Below, piece after piece: positions 1 to 7,260 of a stretch of DNA of 64,000 nt (position 1 is its first letter; each line of letters opens with the position of its first letter). The translations under genes and the position numbers were made by a program. The DNA comes from Phormidium willei BDU 130791 (GTDB lineage Bacteria; Cyanobacteriota; Cyanobacteriia; Cyanobacteriales; Geitlerinemataceae). The notes beneath the pieces are model-generated. The model made no database searches. It had not been told where the DNA came from and saw only the letters and a list, made by a program, of their open reading frames with translations. The stretch covers positions 21,567 to 85,566 of the forward strand of contig LSZA01000005.1 of the NCBI GenBank assembly GCA_001637315.1, read 5' to 3'.

Positions 1-405
1 GGCAAACTCAGGATCGTTAGCTTCTTCCCCAGCATAGAAGCGGGCGTTCTCTAACAGCAAGACATCCCCATCGGCGAGACTGTCCACAGCGGCTTTCACC
101 CCATCGCCGACACAGTCATCGCATTTGGTCACGTTCTTACCCAGTAATTCCGAGAGACGCACCCCCACCGGAGTCAGACGCATCGACTCATTCACCTGGC
201 CTTTGGGGCGGCCGAAGTGGCTGATGAGGATGACTTTGGCACCTTTGCCCGTCAAGTCGAGAATGGTGGGAAGGGCAGCGCGAATCCGAGTATCATCGGT
301 GATGTTACCCGTATCATCGAGGGGGACGTTGAAATCCGCGCGGACGAGGACACGCTTACCGGATAACTCGGCAGAGGACAAATTTGCTACAGTTTTCTTA
401 GACAC
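1..405 (-). CDS. pgk: Phosphoglycerate kinase, N-terminal part (cut by window edge)
   Basis: Only the first 135 codons are present; the rest lies left of base 1. The enzyme transfers phosphate between 1,3-bisphosphoglycerate and ADP in glycolysis, and runs in reverse in the Calvin cycle. The translation begins [10 protein letters not shown] and contains [11 protein letters not shown], the conserved N-terminal substrate-binding segment, followed by [10 protein letters not shown] and ISHFGRPKG, both typical of the family. I chose the GTG at 403-405 because an AGGAGA ribosome-binding site lies just upstream on the reverse strand (about 411-417) and the protein then starts where the family normally does. 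No ATG fits. The 280 bases to the next gene, which is divergent, must hold both promoters. Confidence 0.95.
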   Translation of the reverse strand, partial: MSKKTVANLSSAELSGKRVLVRADFNVPLDDTGNITDDTRIRAALPTILDLTGKGAKVILISHFGRPKGQVNESMRLTPVGVRLSELLGKNVTKCDDCVGDGVKAAVDSLADGDVLLLENARFYAGEEANDPEFA

Positions 406-685
406 GTATTATCTCCTAAATTCTGAACGGCTAATTCTCGACGGCTAGACATGACCGTTGGCCTCGATGCCATCGGCGGTCGAGGCTGACCTTGAGACTT
501 CAAACCGAGACAATTCTACCAAAGGGTTGTCCGTCCCAGGCGTTGCTCCCCCCAGTGGGAACTTGCAAACTGTAAAGTCCAGGGGGCGATCGCCGGATAA
601 TCTGAGACAATTGGGCGTAGGGGTGGATCGACCCTAGCCCCCAATTCGGGGCATTCCCCCCGACCAATCGGGTTCACAACAAGAG

Positions 686-1096
686 ATGACCATGTTTAAG
701 AGTGTATTATTCCCGGTCGATGGTAGCCGCGAATCCCGTGAGGCGGCCGTCGTTGTCGCCGATATCGTCAAAACCTATCAAGCTAAACTCACCATTCTCT
801 CGGTGGTGGAACCCCCCGAAGAGGGAGAAGCCCCCAGCCCGAATAACTCCCCGGAGGCGATCGCCAATCTCCTCAAAAGCGCCCAGGAGGTGTTCGCCCA
901 ACAGGGGATGGAAGTCGCCACCATTGAACGACAGGGAAAACCCGCTTTCGTCATCTGCGATGTGGCGGATGAAGAGGAGATGGATTTGATTGTTATGGGG
1001 AGTCGTGGGACTGGGTTAACCGATGAAGGGGCCGCCGAAAGCGTGACCAATCTCACCATTAACCTCTCCCCCTGTCCCGTGTTGGTGGTTCCCTAA
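686..1096 (+). CDS. Universal stress protein, UspA family
   Basis: This is a 136-residue single-domain Usp protein, the usual family length. The N-terminus (FKSVLFPVDGS) carries the aspartate of the nucleotide-binding fold. The C-terminal part (DLIVMGSRGTG, then SPCPVLVVP) is the family's ATP-loop region. The canonical G-x2-G-x9-G-[ST] motif is only partly kept: after GSRG, the position normally held by the last Gly is Glu (ES), so ATP binding is uncertain. The start could be the ATG at 686 or the one at 692, which gives the more usual MFKS start. The stop overlaps the next gene's start by one base (TAATG), which suggests translational coupling with the GTPase gene downstream. Confidence 0.9.
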   Translation: MTMFKSVLFPVDGSRESREAAVVVADIVKTYQAKLTILSVVEPPEEGEAPSPNNSPEAIANLLKSAQEVFAQQGMEVATIERQGKPAFVICDVADEEEMDLIVMGSRGTGLTDEGAAESVTNLTINLSPCPVLVVP

Positions 1097-1968
1097 TGGC
1101 AGCAATTCAATGGTATCCGGGCCATATCGCCCGGGCTGAACGACAACTCAAAGAACAACTCAACCGCGTCGATGTGGTGTTAGAGGTTCGTGATGCCCGC
1201 ATTCCTTTGGCCACCCATCATCCCCAGTTAGAAGGCTGGTTGAAAGACAAGGCCCGCGTCTTGGTTCTCAATCGTATGGATATGATTTCTCCGGCGGTTC
1301 AGGAGGCTTGGGAGACGTGGTTTCGCGATCGCGGCGAGATTCCCTATTTCACCGATGCCCGCCAGGGAAAAGGCGTGTCTCAGGTGGCCCGGGCCGCAGA
1401 AACGGCTGGTTCTAGCGTCAACGAACGCCGCATCGCCCGGGGAATGCGCCCTCGCCCGATTCGGGCTGTGGTGATTGGCTTCCCCAATGTGGGCAAATCC
1501 GCCCTCATTAACCGCCTGTTGCGTCGTAAAGTGGTTGAAAGTGCCAGACGGGCTGGGGTGACGCGTCAGTTGCGCTGGGTGCGCTTGAGCGATCGCCCCG
1601 GTAAATCGGCTAATCTGGAAATTCTCGACGCGCCGGGGATTATTCCTTGGCGCTTGGATAATCAGGAGAATGCCGTCAAACTCGCCATTTGTGAGGATAT
1701 CGGCGAAGCCTCCTATGATAATCAGCGAGTGGCGGCGATGATGGTGGATTTGATGACTCAGTTACCGGCGTTAGCCGGCCAACAGGCGCCCTCAGAACTG
1801 CTGCGCGATCGCTACAGCCTCAATCCCCAGACGATGACGGGGGAGTCTTATCTCACGCAATTAGGAGGCGATCGCCATCAAGGAGATATCGAACGAGCCG
1901 CCTGTGAACTCCTCAACGACTTTCGCAAGGGAACCCTCGGCAAAATTCCCCTAGAATTGCCTGACTGA
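1096..1968 (+). CDS. rbgA: Ribosome biogenesis GTPase YlqF/RbgA
   Basis: This 290-residue protein is a circularly permuted GTPase. The G4 motif NRMD (residues 59-62) comes first, then the P-loop GFPNVGKS (128-135), then G3 DAPG (178-181). That order is diagnostic of the YlqF/RbgA group. Known members bind the pre-50S particle and drive late large-subunit assembly in the cytoplasm. The N-terminal IQWYPGHIARA is the conserved opening segment of the family and supports the start at 1096. The gene overlaps both neighbours by one base, so usp, rbgA and the following thioredoxin-fold gene look like one transcript. Its C-terminal helical domain, which would contact rRNA, has normal length. Confidence 0.93.
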   Translation: MAAIQWYPGHIARAERQLKEQLNRVDVVLEVRDARIPLATHHPQLEGWLKDKARVLVLNRMDMISPAVQEAWETWFRDRGEIPYFTDARQGKGVSQVARAAETAGSSVNERRIARGMRPRPIRAVVIGFPNVGKSALINRLLRRKVVESARRAGVTRQLRWVRLSDRPGKSANLEILDAPGIIPWRLDNQENAVKLAICEDIGEASYDNQRVAAMMVDLMTQLPALAGQQAPSELLRDRYSLNPQTMTGESYLTQLGGDRHQGDIERAACELLNDFRKGTLGKIPLELPD

Positions 1969-2747
1969 TGACACTCTATCAAGACTTCGCCCAAAGCCAA
2001 CGCCAGCGCGTCAGTGATGGCCAGACAGTGGGCCTTCTCGATGATTGCCCCCAAACGGCCCGGCGCTTGGTGTTACTGTTCTCCCAACTGGGGGACTTTG
2101 ACAGTTTGGAATACGCCTGGTGGCTACAACGAGAGGGCGATCGCTTGCAGCAGTTAAACATCACCGTTCGGGCCATAGGAATTGGCGATCGCGCCTCAGG
2201 AAAACAGTTTTGTGACTATACCGGCTTTCCCCCCGAGGCCCTGTTTATCGATGAAACCGCCGAACTCCACCGCCAACTCAATCTCTACCCAGGCCTAACC
2301 CTCGATATTCCCGGCCTGAAACCCGGCCAGCAAGCGTGGTTAAACCTGATGTTGATGTGTGCCGGAATCAAAAGCCCTGGAACCTTAGCGGAGGTGTTTC
2401 GGGGCTATCGGGGCGATCGCAGCGCCCCCCAACTCATTGACGACGACGAAACCATCAAAGCGCCCCCGCTACCGCCCCTGAAAGGCTCCTTTTTCCAATG
2501 GGCCGGGGGACAGGGGCATCAGCGGCCCTTTGAGTTGGCCACCCTACGCCTACGCAACATGGCGCAAGTTTTGGGAAACTGGAACACCTACGTTCCTAAC
2601 GCCGCCTATCTCACCCAACGGGGTGCAACCTTTCTCTTTGACGCTCAAGGAACACTCCTCTACGAGCATCGCGATCGCGGGATTCTCGGGTTTGCGGCCA
2701 ACCCCAGTCGCCCCCTGAGTTTCCTGGACTCACTCCCATCAGAATGA
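1968..2747 (+). CDS. Peroxiredoxin-like (AhpC/TSA) family protein lacking the usual cysteines
   Basis: The 259-residue protein resembles the cyanobacterial and plastid AhpC/TSA-like thioredoxin-fold family. A strand-helix core is seen around residues 28-110. Where catalytic relatives have a Cys-x-x-Cys or peroxidatic Cys after the first strand, this one reads SQLGDFDSLEYAWW, with no cysteine. A peroxidase role is therefore doubtful; the family member is better described as thioredoxin-fold without an assigned reaction. As I remember them, cyanobacterial homologues share the same GDFDSLEY string, so this is probably a family trait and not damage here. The start overlaps the stop of rbgA (TGATG), implying coupled translation. 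Confidence 0.75.
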   Translation: MTLYQDFAQSQRQRVSDGQTVGLLDDCPQTARRLVLLFSQLGDFDSLEYAWWLQREGDRLQQLNITVRAIGIGDRASGKQFCDYTGFPPEALFIDETAELHRQLNLYPGLTLDIPGLKPGQQAWLNLMLMCAGIKSPGTLAEVFRGYRGDRSAPQLIDDDETIKAPPLPPLKGSFFQWAGGQGHQRPFELATLRLRNMAQVLGNWNTYVPNAAYLTQRGATFLFDAQGTLLYEHRDRGILGFAANPSRPLSFLDSLPSE

Positions 2748-2762
2748 AGGGTAAGGGATTCA

Positions 2763-2794
2763 GACACTCGGTGTCTTGGCAGACACCGCGTGTC
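2763..2794. terminator. Hairpin between convergent genes
   Basis: Two 13-base arms (GACACTCGGTGTC and GACACCGCGTGTC) are inverted copies with one mismatch around a 6-base loop. Each arm is itself nearly palindromic. The hairpin lies between the end of the forward peroxiredoxin-like gene and the end of the reverse EF-G-like gene, so it could terminate transcription from both sides. There is no clear T run, so intrinsic termination is not certain. Confidence 0.5.
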
Positions 2795-2809
2795 GGGATG
2801 AGGGTAAGT

Positions 2810-4840
2810 CTAACCCTCCTGCTGAGTGAGAACCTGTTTAGCCAACTTATCAGGGACCGGTTCGAGGCGATCGTACTGCCAACGATAGGTTCCCACCCCC
2901 ATCGTGGCCGATCGCAACTCCACAATCAGATTCTGCATTTGAGCCTGAGGGAAATAAGCCGAGATTTTATCCCAACCGGGCCAGCCCTCATAGCCCTCAT
3001 AGCCAAGAATCTGACCGCGATTGGTGCTAATCACCTGTAACACCTTAGAGGTGGACTCACTGGGGCTATAAATCTCCACCGACAAAATGGGTTCGAGGAG
3101 CGTCGGTTGACATTGAACCATGCCCGTTTGCATCGCCACCCGGGCCGCCTGTTTAAAGGCCTGTTCCGAACTATCGACACTATGATACGACCCATTCGTC
3201 AGCGTCACCGCCACATCCACCACCGGGAAGCCTAACGGTCCTTGGGCCAAATACTCCCGCACTCCCGTTTCCACCCCTGGGATATATTGCTTCGGAACCG
3301 CCCCACCGACAATGGTTTCACTAAACTGAAAGCCTTCACCGCGAGGGAGTGGCGCAATATCCAAATAGACATCGCCAAACTGTCCATGACCGCCACTTTG
3401 GTGTTTATAGCGACCGTGAACCGACTCCACGGCCTGGCGCACCGTTTCTTTGTACTGAATCTTGGGCGGCTGTCCCGTCATGGGCAAGTTATACTTACGC
3501 CGCAGGCGATCGAGGGCCACCTGAAGATGAATCTCACCCTGGCCCCAAAGGAGAATTTCATGGGTATCTCGCTGTTGTTCCCAGGTGAGGGCGGGATCTT
3601 CTTCGACGAGTTTCGTTAAGGCCCCGCTGACTTTCACCTCATCTTTGCGATTCTCCGGGGTAATGGCCAAGCCATACACCGCCGGACGTTGTTCAGCCCG
3701 AGGTAACGCCACCGTTCCCTCGGGACTGAGGGTATCCCCGGTTTGCACCTCATCGAGTCGCCCCAGGGCCACAATTTCACCAATGTGAGCCGTTTGCACG
3801 CTCTTCTGATCGCTTCCCATGAGACGATACACGCCCCCGACGCGGGTTCCATTGAGGGTCATTCCCTCGCTAAGGGTTCCATTCCAAACCCGAACCAGGG
3901 ACTGTTTTCCCCCCTGGGCGCTGTAATAGGTTTTCAGAACTTGGGCGATGACCTGATCAGATCCAGCTTTCCCAGCTTTGACGCCCCGGCGTTTGGCGGT
4001 TTCACTGGGTTCTGGGGTTTCTTTGGCCAACGCATCGAGAAGATGACGCACGCCATAATCTTCTGTGGCGACGCCGAGAAAGACAGGAACAATGAGATCG
4101 GCGCTCAGTTCCATTTTCATGTCTTTGATAATCTCGGCTTGGGAGGGATCGATATCTTCGAGGATTTCTTCGAGGAGGCGATCGTCAAAATCCGCCAGTC
4201 CCTCTAACATCTCTTGACGGGCGAGCTGTTCCTCGGCTTTTAAGTCATCGGGGAGGGGAATGGGATCGGAGGGGGCGCCAGGATGGAATTGAAAGGCTTG
4301 TTCGCTGACTAAATCAATAAATCCTGTCACGTTATCCCCTTTGTAAATGGGGTATTGATGAGGAATCAGGGGACGAGAGGAGATCGATCCGAGGGCTTGT
4401 AGAATTTCACTGAAGCTAGAACTTGGGCGATCCATCTTGTTAATAAACAAAAGATGGGGAATCTGCCAGTCATCGAGAAGTTTAAACAGCGGTGCGAGGG
4501 TTAAGACCCGGCTGACATCGGGTTCACAGACAATGACGGCGGCCCCGACGCCAATTAGGGCGTTGGCGGTTTCTTGGCTGAACTCAATCGAACCCGGACA
4601 ATCGAGGAGGGTCAATTGAATATCTCCATGCTGAGTGTAGGCGCTTGACACCTCGACACTCATGGTGCGCTGTTGGGCTTCGGGGGTATTGTCCCCAATC
4701 GTGGTTCCATCGCTAACGCTTCCTTTACGGGAAATGGCCCCGGTCACTGAGAGGATACTTTCGAGAAGAGTCGTTTTCCCACTCAGGTAGGGGCCAACAA
4801 GGGCAATATTACGCCAGGCAGAGGATTGGGTCGGGGTCAT
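2810..4840 (-). CDS. EF-G-like translational GTPase
   Basis: The 676-residue protein has the elongation factor G layout. The N-terminal GTPase domain has P-loop GPYLSGKT (16-23), G3 DCPGS (80-84) and G4 NKMD (134-137), followed by a beta-barrel domain and C-terminal domains (HGQFGDVYLDIAP; GWDKISAYFPQAQM) like EF-G domains IV and V. True EF-G normally has DTPGH at G3; here it is DCPGS, so the catalytic His is replaced by Ser. This marks the gene as one of the divergent EF-G paralogues present in cyanobacteria besides the canonical fusA. Its ribosomal task is unknown; a role in translation under special conditions is inference. It stands alone, convergent with the preceding gene. Confidence 0.85.
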   Translation of the reverse strand: MTPTQSSAWRNIALVGPYLSGKTTLLESILSVTGAISRKGSVSDGTTIGDNTPEAQQRTMSVEVSSAYTQHGDIQLTLLDCPGSIEFSQETANALIGVGAAVIVCEPDVSRVLTLAPLFKLLDDWQIPHLLFINKMDRPSSSFSEILQALGSISSRPLIPHQYPIYKGDNVTGFIDLVSEQAFQFHPGAPSDPIPLPDDLKAEEQLARQEMLEGLADFDDRLLEEILEDIDPSQAEIIKDMKMELSADLIVPVFLGVATEDYGVRHLLDALAKETPEPSETAKRRGVKAGKAGSDQVIAQVLKTYYSAQGGKQSLVRVWNGTLSEGMTLNGTRVGGVYRLMGSDQKSVQTAHIGEIVALGRLDEVQTGDTLSPEGTVALPRAEQRPAVYGLAITPENRKDEVKVSGALTKLVEEDPALTWEQQRDTHEILLWGQGEIHLQVALDRLRRKYNLPMTGQPPKIQYKETVRQAVESVHGRYKHQSGGHGQFGDVYLDIAPLPRGEGFQFSETIVGGAVPKQYIPGVETGVREYLAQGPLGFPVVDVAVTLTNGSYHSVDSSEQAFKQAARVAMQTGMVQCQPTLLEPILSVEIYSPSESTSKVLQVISTNRGQILGYEGYEGWPGWDKISAYFPQAQMQNLIVELRSATMGVGTYRWQYDRLEPVPDKLAKQVLTQQEG

Positions 4841-5024
4841 AGGATCGAGGTATCGAGTAAAGGAGACCGTTTCATTTGATTATGGAATGGTCTCCCCTCA
4901 GGGTCCTCGATTGTTTAGAAAACTTTTAGAAATTTGGGGCCGAGGCGGCGATCGCCCCACTGCCCCAGACTACCATGTCGCTGGAGTTGGCGATCGCCCC
5001 AGGATGTGGATCAACGGCAAATTC

Positions 5025-5261
5025 TTAACTCTCAACGCTAATCAAGGATTCTCCCATTTCTAGTCCATTATGATTCGATTGAAAGCGCCGACGGCCACTG
5101 CCACGATGAGGTTGGACTTCATCTTTTTGTTCAGTTTGAGCTGACAGAAAACCACGATAGGCGACAGAATCAAACTCAGTCGATTTTGAGGGCTGGCTAA
5201 CGTTGGCGAAGGAAGACCCTAAGCCCAAAAGCAAAGCGGACAGAACCAAAGAACTACGCAT
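5025..5261 (-). CDS. patX: PatX-like secreted peptide with HRGSGR motif
   Basis: A 78-residue protein. Residues 1-19 are a signal peptide (MRSSLVLSALLLGLGSSFA, with an AxA-like end SFA). The rest is polar, with HRGSGR at residues 52-57 in the C-terminal third. RGSGR is the HetR-binding pentapeptide of PatS. PatX was described as a small protein of filamentous cyanobacteria defined by two features, a hydrophobic N-terminus and an HRG[ST]GR motif, and as co-occurring with HetR even in strains without heterocysts. Both features are seen here. The processed peptide would be exported and could inhibit HetR in neighbouring cells. It lies 57 bases downstream of the FAD oxidoreductase gene on the same strand. 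The identification rests on motif and architecture only. No hetR is in the window. Confidence 0.75.
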   Translation of the reverse strand: MRSSLVLSALLLGLGSSFANVSQPSKSTEFDSVAYRGFLSAQTEQKDEVQPHRGSGRRRFQSNHNGLEMGESLISVES

Positions 5262-5305
5262 AATCGGAAGAAGCTGTTTCAGGTACTTAGTTCCTGTTAC
5301 AGATT

Positions 5306-5311
5306 TCCGAT
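5306..5311 (-). promoter_or_regulatory. DIF1-like hexamer upstream of patX (candidate)
   Basis: On the reverse strand the hexamer ATCGGA lies 50 bases before the patX start codon. The DIF1 element TCCGGA is reported close upstream (within about 70 bases) of patX genes. This copy matches four of six positions, or five if TCGGA is aligned, so it is a weak candidate. I saw no NtcA site (GTA-N8-TAC) near it. Confidence 0.25.
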
Positions 5312-5318
5312 AGGGCGA

Positions 5319-7064
5319 TCAGGAGGAAATTCCCTCAAGTCGTAACCAGTGTCCTGATGGGTTGAAATATCCCCAACCGGACAGGTGATGATGATTCGGG
5401 TAACGTTGTAACTGTCGCTCAACCGTTGGATGTAGGGTGACTAGGGTCCAGGCGCGATCGCCGATCTGAATCTGATAGTCTTGATCGGCCAGTCGCTCAA
5501 CTCGCCCTGATATCGTCTGGGCCTGAGGATCTCGCCGCATCACCGCCGGTTCAGCGGGATGATATCCTGTGGCGGGATAGTCCTGTGGCTGATTGAGATA
5601 ATAGCGTTGCCAATGTCGCCAATCGGGGTCGTCGGGAAGGGAGTCAAACAGGGGAATGACCGCAGCGGGGGCCTGTGGATCGTTTAGTAAGGACTCTTGC
5701 AGCAGACGTACGGGTAACTCTCGCGGTTGACAACGATGCTGGATACAGAGGGCGGCCGCGAGTCCGGCGGCTTGGCCGATATTCATGACTAGCGGTTGCA
5801 GGCGAGTACAGCCATTGGCAATGTGGGAGACGGAGATGTTTTTCTCACAGGCCAAGAAGCCATCCATCGCCTGGGGAATTAGACAGCGGTAGGGAAGGGT
5901 AAAGGGGGTTCCCGTCCAGCGGCCTCCCCAGCGTAGGGATTTCGGCTGAACCCGAAAGGACCAATCGGGATAGTGATGGTCGTTGGCATAATTGCCGATG
6001 GCGATCGCCTCCACCCCCTGTTCTGCGATCGGCAAAGGGGCCACTTGTCCCCCTAACTGGGGCAAAATATCTTGCTCACAGACCGTTGTTAGCCCCAGCA
6101 AGCGGCGACTTTCGCGAAAATAGGGATGAAGGGCTAAACCGGAGGCGGACTGGGGAAATAGCCCTTCAGCGAAGCCATAGCGTCGGCCCAGTCGTCGTTG
6201 TAGGAAACGGGCAAAGCTCTGAGTCCGCCATTGGGCTTCTTGCAAACAGTCGCGTCGGGCTTGGGGAGATTCAATCAGCCGTTGCAGATTCACGCCATAG
6301 TCGTTGCCCTTGTGGGGCCAGTTCAGCATGAGGCGATGGCCCGGCAGTCGGCCATAGTTGAGGAAGCGTTCTAAGCCATGATTCTCCCAAGCCCCGAGAA
6401 AGTCTGAGGCTGAATCCTCGGGAGGGGCGGCAATTTCCGGGGCCACGGCTCCCTCGCCATAGTCTTGCAAGACTCCCACCCAGGTCATGGCCTGGACGGG
6501 ATAGCGGGCTGTATTGGGATTGGGGGTTTCTGGGGCGCTGGGCTCGTTAAACTGCGATCGCCAGTCCCAACCCCAGCGATGGGGAATCTCGGCTAAGGCC
6601 AACAGATCCCCGAGTTCTGTACCATCGAGAATGATCTCGGCACTCACGTCACAGTGGTCAAAGGCGACGGCCCGAAGGCGATCGTTCTCGACGGTGACGG
6701 CTTGGGGGGTTTGTCCACAAATCCAATGCAAGTTGGGCAATGCGTCCACCCAATCTTGAAAAATTTGCGCCCCGATGGCCGGGTTAAAGGTAAAGAAACT
6801 CACCCAACCCCAATCGAGGCCACCGGGTTGACGGCGTTGCAGTTCTCGCAAAAATTGCCCCCAGAGTCCCGTTTGCAGGGCTAAGAGTTCGTTACCGTCG
6901 GGGGCGCTGACTCCGGCAGCAGTCAGCATTCCCCCCAGCCAGGGAAATTCACTGACGAGGAGGGTGTTTACGCCCTGTCGCGCGGCTTGGATGGCGGCGG
7001 CGGTTCCCCCGGTTCCCCCTCCGACAACTAAGACATCAACCGTGTGGCGATCGCGTGGGGGCAT
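5319..7064 (-). CDS. FAD-dependent oxidoreductase
   Basis: About 581 residues from the chosen ATG. Near the N-terminus is the dinucleotide-binding signature VLVVGGGTGGTAAAIQAAR (G-x-G-x-x-G), followed by an FAD family layout: GTELGDLLALAEIP in the middle and CEKNISVSHIANGCTRLQP with MNIGQAAGLAA towards the C-terminus. This is the FAD-dependent oxidoreductase group represented by Pfam FAD_oxidored; the substrate cannot be told. The frame stays open 18 codons further upstream to 7118, but those codons are translated from the GGGAACA tandem repeat and read like repeat sequence, so I start at the ATG at 7062-7064 (MPPRDRHTVDV). Neither start has a good ribosome-binding site. patX follows 57 bases downstream. 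Confidence 0.8.
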   Translation of the reverse strand: MPPRDRHTVDVLVVGGGTGGTAAAIQAARQGVNTLLVSEFPWLGGMLTAAGVSAPDGNELLALQTGLWGQFLRELQRRQPGGLDWGWVSFFTFNPAIGAQIFQDWVDALPNLHWICGQTPQAVTVENDRLRAVAFDHCDVSAEIILDGTELGDLLALAEIPHRWGWDWRSQFNEPSAPETPNPNTARYPVQAMTWVGVLQDYGEGAVAPEIAAPPEDSASDFLGAWENHGLERFLNYGRLPGHRLMLNWPHKGNDYGVNLQRLIESPQARRDCLQEAQWRTQSFARFLQRRLGRRYGFAEGLFPQSASGLALHPYFRESRRLLGLTTVCEQDILPQLGGQVAPLPIAEQGVEAIAIGNYANDHHYPDWSFRVQPKSLRWGGRWTGTPFTLPYRCLIPQAMDGFLACEKNISVSHIANGCTRLQPLVMNIGQAAGLAAALCIQHRCQPRELPVRLLQESLLNDPQAPAAVIPLFDSLPDDPDWRHWQRYYLNQPQDYPATGYHPAEPAVMRRDPQAQTISGRVERLADQDYQIQIGDRAWTLVTLHPTVERQLQRYPNHHHLSGWGYFNPSGHWLRLEGISS

Positions 7065-7068
7065 AGAA

Positions 7069-7132
7069 GGGAACAGGGAACAGGGAACAGGGAACAGGGG
7101 GGAGAAGGCAAGAGGCAAAAGGCAAAAGGCAA
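7069..7132. repeat. Heptameric tandem repeats (GGGAACA x4, then RAGGCAA x4)
   Basis: Four perfect GGGAACA units (7069-7096) are followed a few bases later by four seven-base units of the form [AG]AGGCAA (7105-7132). These resemble the short tandemly repeated heptamers known in filamentous cyanobacteria. The same GGGAACA/TTCCCTG family recurs at 39871-39907 and 48515-48560. Here the array sits directly against the start of the FAD oxidoreductase gene. Confidence 0.85.
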
Positions 7133-7260
7133 GAGGGGGAACTTATCTCCGGCCTCTCTCAAGAGATAGCTTTAGAAGGCTTCTCTTGTCGGCGTCCTCT
7201 TTGGCTAAGCGGGGTCGGGTGTGTTCCGATATCTATCAGGGTTAAGCTTTAACGACTCGG

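Noticed and set aside
5262..5330. NtcA binding site upstream of patX (GTAACAGG...GTAC)
   Set aside because: The spacing between GTA and TAC is 12 instead of 8.
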